Source: an uncultured Acetatifactor sp. (GTDB lineage Bacteria; Bacillota; Clostridia; Lachnospirales; Lachnospiraceae). From it: a stretch of DNA of 23,372 nucleotides. The position numbers and the translations under genes are program-made. How positions within the stretch are numbered: the first letter of the stretch is position 1; each line of letters starts with the position of its first letter. The stretch covers positions 1-23,372 of the forward strand of contig CAJUFB010000059.1 in NCBI GenBank assembly GCA_910585805.1, read 5' to 3'. Positions 15,865-23,266 of this stretch are shown here, piece by piece. Under the pieces are notes generated by a model. That model was not told the origin of the DNA. It worked only from the letters and a program-made list of their open reading frames with translations, and did no database searches.

Positions 15865-17331
15865 TCAGGGAATCCAAAGGTTTCCAAACACCTTCTCCAC
15901 CAGATTCCTGCAATAGGCAAGCGAAAAATGGCTGTCCTGACTCACAATTTCATTCCGCTTTGCCAGCTCCTCCGTATACTGGTCTAACGGATAGACCGTG
16001 ACTCCCCCATACCCCTGCTCCACATGGCAGACCAGCGGCTCCACTCCGTATGCGGTAATGGCCGCTTCCCCCGCCTCATCCAGGCCCACAGTCATATGGG
16101 CCATGCCGCCAACCATGCGGTTTGCCACGCCTTCCCCCGTACCGGATGTCCAGTTGACAAAATTTCCCATGGAATAGTAAACCAATGTTCCGCCATCCTC
16201 CCCGGCCACCCATTCCACAGGCTCTATCACATGCGGATGTGTCCCCAAAATCAGATCCGCGCCGTTTTCCGCAAAAAAGACCGCCCACTCCTCCTGCTCC
16301 GCAGTTGCCTCCAGCACATACTCCGTTCCCCAGTGTGGACAGACAATCACGAAATCCGCCAGTTCCTGCGCCCTCTGCAGATCCGCCGCCACTCTGTCTC
16401 TGTCCAGCAGATCCACTGCATACGGCATATCCTGCGGAAGCGCGATCCCATTTGTCCCATAAGTATAATTCAGAATAGCCAGCCGGATGCCGTCCTGCTC
16501 GTACACATAGATTTCCTCCTGGGATTCAAGGCTTTCGTGAATTCCCAGCACAGCCATATCAGGATACTGCTCCTGCCAGAAGGCAAGACAATTCACAATC
16601 CCTCTCTTCCCCTTGTCCAACGCATGATTGGTTGCATGAAGCACCACGTCGAAACCGGCCTCCGCCAGCGCATCTCCCAGTTCGTAAGGCGCATTAAATG
16701 CCGGATATCCGGATATCCCCAGTTCTTCTCCGCCCAGGATCACCTCCTGATTCACCAGTGCCAGGTCCGCCGAAGCAATTTCTTCTTTCATTTCCGCAAA
16801 AACAGCGCTGAAATCATAGCTGCCGTCTTCCCTTTTCCCGCTGTCAGCCACCGGCGTATGAAGAAGTATGTCCCCTGCCATCACTAACGTAATCTCCGGC
16901 TTCCCGCCATTTGTATCCTGCCCTGCACCGCCTTTCGCACCAGTCCCGGTACCCGATCCTGTACCGCTGCCGGAATCTTGCCCTGTATTCGTTTCATTTC
17001 CGACACTCTTGTCATTTCCTGTTTTGACATCGCTTCCCTGTTCCCGGTTCCAGGGCTGTTCCGACACAGCATCCTCTTCACCTTTCTGTCCTCTGACTTC
17101 ATCTGGCGTCTGCGCACCATCTGCGTCTGCCGCCTGATTTCCGCCTCCATTACCTGCCGTCTGCGTCCCGCTGCCTGCTGCGGCTTCCCCTGCAGCTTCT
17201 GTCCCACCCTGCCCGGACTTCTTCCCGCCTGACAGCAGGACAAACACTGTAAAAATACAGAGCGCAATTGTAAAACCATACATTATGCAGTCACCTTTGC
17301 CATGCCTGTAAGTTCTTCTTCTTTTTTTCAT
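15865..17331 (-). CDS. CapA family metallophosphatase-like protein, membrane anchored
   Basis: The protein has 488 residues from the ATG at 17331 (MKKRRRTYRHGK, preceded by GGGGAG). Earlier in-frame starts at 17427, 17406, 17403 and a TTG at 17436 lie in a triplicated 34-bp segment, so the true start is uncertain. One membrane helix (about 17-36) is followed by a 110-residue Gly/Gln/Thr/Glu-rich linker. A PGA_cap/CapA domain begins at about 146: VMAGDILLH (D154), LALVNQEV (N194, E196), HATNHALDKG, CPHWGTEY, GTHPHVIEP and YYSMGNFV. These are the metal-site motifs of the calcineurin-like fold. CapA is named for poly-gamma-glutamate synthesis, but no capB/capC is nearby, so the role here is unassigned, probably in the cell envelope. 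Promoter at 17558-17586. Confidence 0.9.
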   Translation of the reverse strand: MKKRRRTYRHGKGDCIMYGFTIALCIFTVFVLLSGGKKSGQGGTEAAGEAAAGSGTQTAGNGGGNQAADADGAQTPDEVRGQKGEEDAVSEQPWNREQGSDVKTGNDKSVGNETNTGQDSGSGTGSGTGTGAKGGAGQDTNGGKPEITLVMAGDILLHTPVADSGKREDGSYDFSAVFAEMKEEIASADLALVNQEVILGGEELGISGYPAFNAPYELGDALAEAGFDVVLHATNHALDKGKRGIVNCLAFWQEQYPDMAVLGIHESLESQEEIYVYEQDGIRLAILNYTYGTNGIALPQDMPYAVDLLDRDRVAADLQRAQELADFVIVCPHWGTEYVLEATAEQEEWAVFFAENGADLILGTHPHVIEPVEWVAGEDGGTLVYYSMGNFVNWTSGTGEGVANRMVGGMAHMTVGLDEAGEAAITAYGVEPLVCHVEQGYGGVTVYPLDQYTEELAKRNEIVSQDSHFSLAYCRNLVEKVFGNLWIP

Positions 17332-17414
17332 CGCACTGCTCCCCATGATCCTTCTTCTTTTTTCATCATACTGCCCCCATGATCCTTCTTCTTTTTTCAT
17401 CATACTGCTCTCAT
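17329..17414. repeat. 34-bp tandem repeat spanning the capA start codons
   Basis: CATGATCCTTCTTCTTTTTTC and its neighbourhood recur at 34-bp spacing, with CAT at 17344, 17378 and 17412. Each unit brings an ATG followed by an A-run (AAA AAA GAAGAAGG, on the minus strand). The unit nearest the gene body has seven A instead of six. The period is not a multiple of three, so successive start codons fall in different frames. Confidence 0.75.
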
Positions 17415-17557
17415 GATCGTAGATCATATCTTCCAAATCATGACAGAACTGTCAGAAAACAATGTACCTCCACTATATGGATCGTCACGGCATACGGCAT
17501 ACTATCCTGTCTACAAATGCCAATTCCCGCACCCCGACACTAATACCGTTACAAATA

Positions 17558-17586
17558 ATCATATCGGTCCAAACTCGCGCTGTCAA
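17558..17586 (-). promoter_or_regulatory. Promoter of capA-like gene
   Basis: TTGACA (17586-17581), 17 bp, TATGAT (17563-17558) on the minus strand: a near-consensus sigma-A promoter. It implies a leader of about 120-220 nt depending on which start codon is used. The leader contains GGAGGT at 17466-17471. Confidence 0.8.
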
Positions 17587-17624
17587 TCAGATATCGGATT
17601 CTTAATAATTCTACCTTTTCGGAA

Positions 17625-17653
17625 TTGCGCACTCGCGGACAATAGATTATAAT
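17625..17653 (+). promoter_or_regulatory. Promoter of the SDR reductase gene
   Basis: TTGCGC (17625-17630), 17 bp, TATAAT (17648-17653) on the plus strand. It is divergent from the capA promoter, and the two -35 boxes are about 40 bp apart. Confidence 0.7.
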
Positions 17654-17726
17654 CGAAAAAGATACCCAAACCTGGTAAAATGGAAAACGAATACAAGCAA
17701 CGCCAAAGCAGAAAGGAAGAATCGCC

Positions 17727-18464
17727 ATGAATACAGACAGCAATAAAAAATGCGCCCTGATCACCGGGGCATCCCGGGGTATCGGAAGGGCAGCAGCAGA
17801 ACGATTTGCCGAGAACGGATACGACCTGGTCCTTACCTGCCACAATTCCATGAGTGCTCTGGAAAGTCTGTCAGCAAACCTGCAGTCCGCATATGGGATC
17901 AGCTGCATGCCCATCCTGGCGGATATGGGCGTGGAAGCAGACGTAACCCGGCTGTTTACCCACATATCGCATCTGGATGTGCTGGTAAATAACGCAGGCA
18001 TGGCATACTTTGGACTGCTTTCTGACATGACAGCCAGTCAGTGGCACCGGATTCTGGCTGTCAATCTGGATTCCTGCTTTTACACCTGCCGGGCAGCCAT
18101 CCCCCTTATGCTGAAAAGCCATCGGGGCAGCATCATCAATGTCTCCTCCGTCTGGGGAGCCCAGGGCGCTTCCCTGGAAGTGGCCTACTCTGCCTCAAAG
18201 GGAGGCATGAACGCCTTTACCAGGGCTCTGGCAAAGGAACTCGCCCCCAGCAACATACAGGTCAATGCCATCGCCTGCGGCGTCATTGACACAGCCATGA
18301 ACGGTTGCCTGTCCTTAGAAGAAACGGAAGCTCTCCGGCTTGAAATCCCTGCGGACAGGCTGGGCACTCCTGAGGAAGTGGCTGAACTGATCTTTCGAAC
18401 CGCCCAGGCTCCCTCCTATATGACTGGCCAGGTCATAACGATAGACGGCGGATGGTACACCTGA
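17727..18464 (+). CDS. SDR family oxidoreductase, probable EF-P 5-aminopentanone reductase (YmfI-like)
   Basis: The protein has 245 residues; the ATG follows AAGGAAG at 7 nt. It is a classical short-chain dehydrogenase with cofactor loop TGASRGIG (13-20), NNAG (88-91), N113, catalytic S141, Y154 and K158, and a C-terminal TGQVITIDGGW. Signature stretches (SSVWGAQGASLEVAYSASKGG, ELAPSNIQVNAIACGVIDTAMN) resemble, from memory, the clostridial YmfI group that reduces the 5-aminopentanone modification on elongation factor P. A FabG-type 3-oxoacyl-ACP reductase is the alternative, but no fatty-acid genes are nearby. It is the only plus-strand gene in the window, monocistronic, with its own promoter and a hairpin at its 3' end. 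Confidence 0.88.
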   Translation: MNTDSNKKCALITGASRGIGRAAAERFAENGYDLVLTCHNSMSALESLSANLQSAYGISCMPILADMGVEADVTRLFTHISHLDVLVNNAGMAYFGLLSDMTASQWHRILAVNLDSCFYTCRAAIPLMLKSHRGSIINVSSVWGAQGASLEVAYSASKGGMNAFTRALAKELAPSNIQVNAIACGVIDTAMNGCLSLEETEALRLEIPADRLGTPEEVAELIFRTAQAPSYMTGQVITIDGGWYT

Positions 18465-18473
18465 CCGCCGTCT
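18443..18473 (+). terminator. Hairpin at the end of the SDR gene, probable terminator
   Basis: AGACGGCGG (18443-18451) and CCGCCGTCT (18465-18473) form a perfect 9-bp stem around a 13-nt loop that contains the stop codon region. The following GTTTCTC is only a weak U tract, so efficiency is uncertain. Confidence 0.55.
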
Positions 18474-18488
18474 GTTTCTCATCTGTCA

Positions 18489-18755
18489 CTACAAAAATTG
18501 CTCTTTTTCTTCCTCGATTACTTCCTGTATATCCGTGCCGGGTGCCAGAGAGTCCACGATTTCCTGCATCTGGCCCTTTGTTCTGGCATCCTTGCAGCGC
18601 AGGATAATTTTTTCCTTCTCCGCCTCGGTCAGTCCTGCATAACCGCTCATGGCTGCCTCATTCATGGCAAGAGCCATACCGAAACCCACAGGCAGATCCG
18701 AAAACATTGTCCCGTCATTCAGGACTCCGCTTCCGCCGATTCCGTTGATATCCAT
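18489..18755 (-). CDS. Small conserved-looking protein of unknown function
   Basis: The protein has 88 residues. ATG at 18755 was chosen because AAAGGAG lies 10 nt upstream; the longer open frame runs into a repeat element. The N-terminus is Gly-rich (MDINGIGGSG), followed by an Ala/Met-rich segment (PVGFGMALAMNEAAM) and an acidic/basic helical part with LTEAEKEKIILRCKDART, then a glutamate-rich end. It has no signal peptide and no clear membrane helix. It is convergent with the SDR gene. I do not recognise a named domain. The codon pattern and binding site support a real gene. Confidence 0.72.
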   Translation of the reverse strand: MDINGIGGSGVLNDGTMFSDLPVGFGMALAMNEAAMSGYAGLTEAEKEKIILRCKDARTKGQMQEIVDSLAPGTDIQEVIEEEKEQFL

Positions 18756-18776
18756 TACTGCACACTCCTTTCGTAA

Positions 18777-18916
18777 GGAAGTGTCTCCAAATAACCGCTG
18801 CAGGTTAATGCTGATTTTTATTGTTCTCCCATGCTTTTGGCTAAGCATATTGCAGGAACCGCTTCGCGACCCCTGTAGTCAAAGGGAAACTGCAGCAGTT
18901 ATTTTCTGACAATTCC
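18777..18916. repeat. Dispersed palindromic element, copy D (26-bp terminal inverted repeats)
   Basis: The left end 18777-18802 begins GGAAGTGTCTCCAAATAACC and the right end 18891-18916 is its imperfect complement (21 of 26 match). The 5' flank TTCGTAA is shared with copy B. The interior is longer than in copy B (about 88 bp) and non-coding. It lies just upstream of the small protein gene. Confidence 0.78.
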
Positions 18917-19200
18917 TGAATTTTGGATCATGATCATAATCCTATTACAGAATGTGCAGTTTTTTATTCTTTATTCACATGCCGCAGGGACGTGACTTCT
19001 CACACCTTCCGTCAAGCCACGCATACTGCATACACAATCCGGACAAGGCCGGAAAAATACTTACACCTTGAAAATTCTGACATCCGATCACCTGAAAGCC
19101 GCCCCGTTACACAGGCTGTAAAGCATATCACCTGCCGGGTCTAAAGACGTTGTGCCGGAAACGAAAGCTTTCCATCCAGACATTCTCCCTGCGGCCGCTT
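18917..19200. other. Gene-free stretch upstream of the repeat element
   Basis: About 280 bp after the TPR-DUF4037-DUF4125 gene. Together with the palindromic element it makes 445 bp without a gene. I see no good reading frame, RNA gene or clear terminator here; the composition is AT-richer than the neighbouring genes. Confidence 0.4.
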
Positions 19201-21855
19201 TTACATATGGCCCGCCTCATACTCCGAAATCTCCCGCTCAGCAGTTTCCACATCCTTATATCCGTACATTTTTACACTGTTTTCCATGATTTCGTATGCG
19301 GTATTTCTGCCGGTGCGCGCGTATTCCACCACATATCTGCCATACAGTTCCAGCATCTTGTCGGAATATGTTCCCAGCTCACCTCTGAGATAGGTCTCAT
19401 AGGAGGTGTCCTCGGCGGTGTCCTCACTGGTATGGATATTCCTGGCATTATCTGCCAGCGTCGGGTAGCCGGCGCTGAATTCCTCCATCCACTTTACCTG
19501 TAATCCCACAATCTGCTCTATGATATTTTTCTTCTCCTGAGTCAGTTCCGGAAAATGGGATTTGATCTCCTCATATTTTTCCGGAGCAGTACTCTCCATC
19601 ATACGGCCGTATTTTTCTTCGATCAGATTATGCCCCCTGTGGTATTCCCTGTAAAAATCATACAGATACTGTAGAAGCATCACCCTGTTCCATGTCAGAT
19701 ACTGGCTTTTGCGCATGATGGAAAAGGTTGTCCAGTCATTCTGACAGCTGGCTCTTCCGCCCTCGTTTTTTACTTTATCAAAAGCTTCAAATTCCAGCCT
19801 GGCAATCTCCTCCACCAGCTCTTCGCTGCTCTTCACAGCCAGCGACGCCTTGAAGACCAGTTCCTCACTGTGAGCGTCCAGATAACTCTCCGTATCGCTG
19901 ATATATCCTTCCCTGTACATCTCCATGGCAAAGTGTGCGCCCAGCTGCTCAATATATGACGTTGTGTCGTTCTCCCTGTTTCTCCGGAAATTATCTGCTT
20001 CCTCCGAAATGCCGTCTTTTATCCCACCGCCCGAAATGATCTCCCCGGTCACAGCCTTCTCATGGACAGCCTTCAGCGAATTTTCCGCCTCGTCTTTCCA
20101 TTCCGAATGCGCCGACGGGTTTCCGTCCATTCTCAGGCTTTCCGCAATTTTCTCCAGCATGCCTGCCACCTCCCTGCCTTCCGCGGAAGCCTGAAGGCTG
20201 CGCAGAAGCCATTTGTCATGAGGCGGATACTTCCCTTCTATATAATGCTGAAGCTTCATAGCCTCCTTCATACCGTCCCATACCATCATCTCCGCGGTAA
20301 ACCGATCTCCTCTTCCAAGCATCCTGGGATAATTGTACTGTGCAGTCTGAGCAAAACGTGCCGCTGCCTCCGCCAGCTTCAGATAACGGATTTCCTCCGG
20401 ATACCCCTGTTTCAGTTTTTCCCGAAACGCGCTGAAAATGCCTTCCTCGTCCCGGAAAATCTCACCGTTTACAGCCGCAGCCAGAGAAGTATCGTTTGTA
20501 TTTTTCCAGTCCATAGCCTCATATCGCTCTGCTCCGGCCAGATCTCTGTAGAAATCCGATATACGAAGCACACCGCGCCTGTTCCGTCCATTTACATGGG
20601 ACGCGCGCCGATATCCCTTGAAATCCCCTGGGAGCTTCTCATAAGCCTGCTGCAGCGCTTTCCCGATCACCTCATAGGTTTCATCCGTAACCCACATACA
20701 GAAATCAGGTCCCCAGTCATGATCTCTGGATGCGGCATCGTCATAACCGAAGCAGTCAGAACCTCTGCCTGCGAGCCCCACCGCTATCTTCCCGACATAT
20801 TCCGGAAACTGTTCCTGTATCATCGTTTTTCCGTACGCCTCATAATATTCCTTCGCCAGCGTCAGCCCTGTGCCTTTTTCCCCGGCATTCCGCACTTCTC
20901 CCCTGGCAGCATCTGCGCCTTCTCCGGACTGCGCTTCGGCACCGATGGTTCCCGTTTCTCCGGCTTCCTGCCCCACTGTCACAGCATCCCTGACCGCGCT
21001 GCCTTTCTGTCCAGCCACCGGAACCCCCTCTGCCTCTCCCGATTCTGCAGCCCTGTAAGCCGCCTCACATGCCATCAGATTTTCCTCCAGCCTGCGGTAG
21101 TAGTCGTTCCTGCCCAGGCTTCTCTCCACGTTTTCCATAGCCTGACGGTAATACTGCACCGCCTTTCCGTAATCCTTCTCCCGGTAAAAATACATCCCCA
21201 GCGCCGCCAATGCAGCTGCGGAATGACTGTCCTCCACGTTTCTCGACCTGAAAATCTCCATGGATTTCATGGCATACCGGCAGGCTTCCCCGTTTTCACC
21301 CAACTGCAGGCAGGTACCCGCCAGATTTGCATATGTGACGGCAGTCTCATAACCCGCATTATTTTTCTCCACAATGGCCAGTGCCTCCAGCAGTCCCGCC
21401 TTTGCCGCCTCATAGTTTCCCGTTTCCTGATACAGAAGGCTGATATTATTCTGCAGCCCTGCCATCAGCATATTGTCAGGCTCCAGTAATCTACCGTATA
21501 TCTCCTGTACCTGTCTGTAATAGCCCATAGATTCTTCCGTTTTTCCGCAGGCACGGTATGCAGTCGCCGCATTCAGAAGCGTAGTCGCATGGGGAATCGT
21601 TCCCTCCAGCCCCATATGCCGGGTCTGTGCGATAGCCTGGGCAACGGTTTTATACACCATTTCATGCTGGCTGCTCTCCCTGTAATAACCGATCAGCTCA
21701 TTTAAAAGCTGCAGTTTTGCCCCGTCATCCTGTTCCCGCTCCGCATCTGCCACGGACTGCTGTAAAAGCTGCTCTGCATCTTTTCCCCTGTCCGCTTCAA
21801 AATATGCATCTACCTGTGCCAGAATATTTTGAATGTCCACTGTCTCTTTCTCCAT
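19201..21855 (-). CDS. TPR - DUF4037 - DUF4125 protein
   Basis: The protein has 884 residues; the ATG follows GGAAAGAGA. Residues about 1-265 are tetratricopeptide-like helical repeats. A low-complexity Gly/Ala/Glu linker (about 270-330) follows. The central domain (about 331-610) fits DUF4037: AGRGSDCFGYDDAASRDHDWGPD (G365-S366, then D378-x-D380) has the G-S and DxD pattern of nucleotidyltransferase-fold proteins. The C-terminal part (about 640-840) fits DUF4125, with QNDWTTFSIMRKSQYLTWN. It has no signal peptide and no membrane helix, so it is cytoplasmic. The reaction is unknown; the motif suggests nucleotidyl transfer to an RNA, protein or small-molecule acceptor (inference). Neighbours (PAP2, small orphan) give no clue. 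Confidence 0.85.
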   Translation of the reverse strand: MEKETVDIQNILAQVDAYFEADRGKDAEQLLQQSVADAEREQDDGAKLQLLNELIGYYRESSQHEMVYKTVAQAIAQTRHMGLEGTIPHATTLLNAATAYRACGKTEESMGYYRQVQEIYGRLLEPDNMLMAGLQNNISLLYQETGNYEAAKAGLLEALAIVEKNNAGYETAVTYANLAGTCLQLGENGEACRYAMKSMEIFRSRNVEDSHSAAALAALGMYFYREKDYGKAVQYYRQAMENVERSLGRNDYYRRLEENLMACEAAYRAAESGEAEGVPVAGQKGSAVRDAVTVGQEAGETGTIGAEAQSGEGADAARGEVRNAGEKGTGLTLAKEYYEAYGKTMIQEQFPEYVGKIAVGLAGRGSDCFGYDDAASRDHDWGPDFCMWVTDETYEVIGKALQQAYEKLPGDFKGYRRASHVNGRNRRGVLRISDFYRDLAGAERYEAMDWKNTNDTSLAAAVNGEIFRDEEGIFSAFREKLKQGYPEEIRYLKLAEAAARFAQTAQYNYPRMLGRGDRFTAEMMVWDGMKEAMKLQHYIEGKYPPHDKWLLRSLQASAEGREVAGMLEKIAESLRMDGNPSAHSEWKDEAENSLKAVHEKAVTGEIISGGGIKDGISEEADNFRRNRENDTTSYIEQLGAHFAMEMYREGYISDTESYLDAHSEELVFKASLAVKSSEELVEEIARLEFEAFDKVKNEGGRASCQNDWTTFSIMRKSQYLTWNRVMLLQYLYDFYREYHRGHNLIEEKYGRMMESTAPEKYEEIKSHFPELTQEKKNIIEQIVGLQVKWMEEFSAGYPTLADNARNIHTSEDTAEDTSYETYLRGELGTYSDKMLELYGRYVVEYARTGRNTAYEIMENSVKMYGYKDVETAEREISEYEAGHM

Positions 21856-21971
21856 TCTCTTTCCAACCTACATTTCACAGTTCCGCCGCTCACAGCCGTT
21901 TTCCCGCCATACTCCGCATCTCCGCTTTCCAGACAGTTTGGAACCTGCTTTCGGCGCAGCTGTCTGCCTCA

Positions 21972-22505
21972 TCATACTCCCGCTTTCATCCGTTTGTCAA
22001 ATACTGCCTTTACCATCAACATGGCGATACACCCGCACCCGATTCCGCTGACCACCCCGCAAAGAACATCCGTAGGATAATGTACCCCCAGATACAGGCG
22101 CGACAGGCCGATCAAACCCGCCAGTACCAGCGCCGGGATCCCGAACCCCCTGGGAAGATTTTTATAAAAAACCCATGCCGCCGCAAAAGAACTGGCCGTA
22201 TGCCCGGACGGAAAAGAATAGTCCCTCGGTCTGCGTATCAGCGGGATCAGCCCTTCTATCACTTCATAGGGCCGCACCCTTGCCACCAGATTTTTCAGGA
22301 TGATATTGTTGATCAACAGGGACACAAGCAATGCCAGGATGCCTGCAATCCCAATCCTCCTGGTTTTTTCGGGAACAAGCATCACAATGGATACCAATAC
22401 CCACAAAACAGCTCCGTTCCCCAATACAGTAATCCCTTTGACCAAAGGAGTCAACGCGGGATTTCTCACGGTATTTTGAAGAATAAGTAATATCTCTGCG
22501 TCCAT
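21972..22505 (-). CDS. PAP2 superfamily membrane phosphatase
   Basis: The protein has 177 residues from the ATG at 22505, 5 nt after AGGAGG; an in-frame GTG 15 nt upstream overlaps that site and is less likely. The three acid-phosphatase motifs are present: KNLVARVRP (K71, R78, P79), FPSGHT (P99-H102) and SRLYLGVHYPTD (S135, R136, H142). About five membrane helices surround them. It dephosphorylates a lipid phosphate such as undecaprenyl pyrophosphate or phosphatidic acid; the sequence does not decide which. A weak promoter candidate lies at 22556-22584. Confidence 0.9.
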   Translation of the reverse strand: MDAEILLILQNTVRNPALTPLVKGITVLGNGAVLWVLVSIVMLVPEKTRRIGIAGILALLVSLLINNIILKNLVARVRPYEVIEGLIPLIRRPRDYSFPSGHTASSFAAAWVFYKNLPRGFGIPALVLAGLIGLSRLYLGVHYPTDVLCGVVSGIGCGCIAMLMVKAVFDKRMKAGV

Positions 22506-22555
22506 GCCATCCTCCTGCACTCTTTTCTGATCCTCACCCTGTTACGAAAAAGCAT

Positions 22556-22584
22556 CGTATACTTTGACCGCAGCCGCACCGCAA
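22556..22584 (-). promoter_or_regulatory. Weak promoter candidate before the PAP2 gene
   Basis: TTGCGG (22584-22579), 17 bp, TATACG (22561-22556) on the minus strand, about 50 bp before the start codon. Both boxes match the consensus at four of six positions, so it is only a candidate. Confidence 0.35.
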
Positions 22585-22607
22585 TAGACTGCACCCTTCT
22601 GTCTGTT

Positions 22608-22832
22608 CTATTTCTTCAAAAACCCTTTCAGAGCATCCGCGGTATCCGATATCCTGCCCACGGCAAGTTTTGCCTTCACACCCTCAACCACCTGATTTAT
22701 CACGTTTTCCGGCAGTTCTACTCCCAGTATGCCCTCCAACGCTTTCACCGGTTCCTTTTGAAACTGTTCCTGCAAATTTTTGTCTCTGGCAATCCTGTCC
22801 ACTGCTTTTTTGATCTGTTCCTTTACATCCAT
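22608..22832 (-). CDS. Small helical protein with leader-peptide-like sequence, function unknown
   Basis: The protein has 74 residues; the ATG at 22832 follows AGAGG at 8 nt. It is lysine-rich and probably two to three helices: NLQEQFQKEPVKALEGILGVELPENVINQVVEGVK, then a short Gly-containing end (ADALKGFLKK). The pattern F-x-K-x-P-x-K-A...LG-x-x-LP recalls the leader region of Nif11/NHLP-type peptide precursors. No core peptide with Cys/Ser/Thr and no modification enzyme is present, so this is a resemblance only. It lies 47 bp after the Rpn-like gene and 102 bp before the PAP2 gene on the same strand. Confidence 0.72.
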   Translation of the reverse strand: MDVKEQIKKAVDRIARDKNLQEQFQKEPVKALEGILGVELPENVINQVVEGVKAKLAVGRISDTADALKGFLKK

Positions 22833-22879
22833 CCTGAAATCCTCTCTTTCCTTCTTGTGTCTTTGTCAACACTGAAATA

Positions 22880-23266
22880 CTATTGATCCGTCTTTGTCAT
22901 TAACTGCCGTATGGTTTCCTCGGCACTTCTCAGCTTCTCCTCAGCCTCTTCTGCTCTCCGACGCTCCTCTTCCGCTATCCGGCGCTGCTCTTCTGTTTTC
23001 CGGCGCTCTTCCTGCAGGCTCATATGTTCCATATTTTCAAATAAATATCCCATCTCCCGCGCCCTCACTCTCCGGACACATTGCGTCCTTTCTTCTTCAG
23101 ATGCGTCTATCTTGAAGCACAGGCTCTCCATGACCTTCTCCAACACATCCAGCACATGCCCGGGGCTGTCCCTCACAATCCGGTCCAGCTCCTCAGGCGG
23201 TATATGTATAAACTCCTCCAGATCAGAAGCATCCTGTATCTTGTTGAACATCATGATCAGGGACAT
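22880..23266 (-). CDS. C-terminal part of an Rpn/PD-(D/E)XK nuclease family protein, probably a broken gene
   Basis: This 128-residue frame starts at ATG 23266 (AAGGGG 7 nt upstream). It resembles the C-terminal half of Rpn-type (transposase_31/PD-(D/E)XK family) proteins common in Lachnospiraceae: a helical region with REMGYLFENMEHMSLQEERR, then a Glu/Arg-rich coiled coil (about 85-120). The nuclease core is missing. Upstream codons in the same frame still look like protein (ERYILLPVSAVKELLKRGNE) back to a TAA at about 23353. A neighbouring frame continues across that stop, so the full-length gene seems interrupted by a frameshift at a run of five A (23343-23347). The family assignment is from memory of its C-terminal pattern. 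Confidence 0.6.
   Translation of the reverse strand: MSLIMMFNKIQDASDLEEFIHIPPEELDRIVRDSPGHVLDVLEKVMESLCFKIDASEEERTQCVRRVRAREMGYLFENMEHMSLQEERRKTEEQRRIAEEERRRAEEAEEKLRSAEETIRQLMTKTDQ

Noticed and set aside
15865..17331. A poly-gamma-glutamate capsule locus
   Set aside because: Only a CapA-type protein is present. No capB/capC/pgsB-like ligase genes occur in the window.
20062..21489. Plus-strand 475-codon frame opposite the TPR-DUF4037-DUF4125 gene
   Set aside because: It is a shadow frame with no initiation signal, while the minus-strand gene has coherent domains.
22880..23266. An active transposon carrying the palindromic elements
   Set aside because: The Rpn-like fragment lacks its nuclease core and has no copy of the 26-bp ends around it, so no link to the repeat family can be supported.
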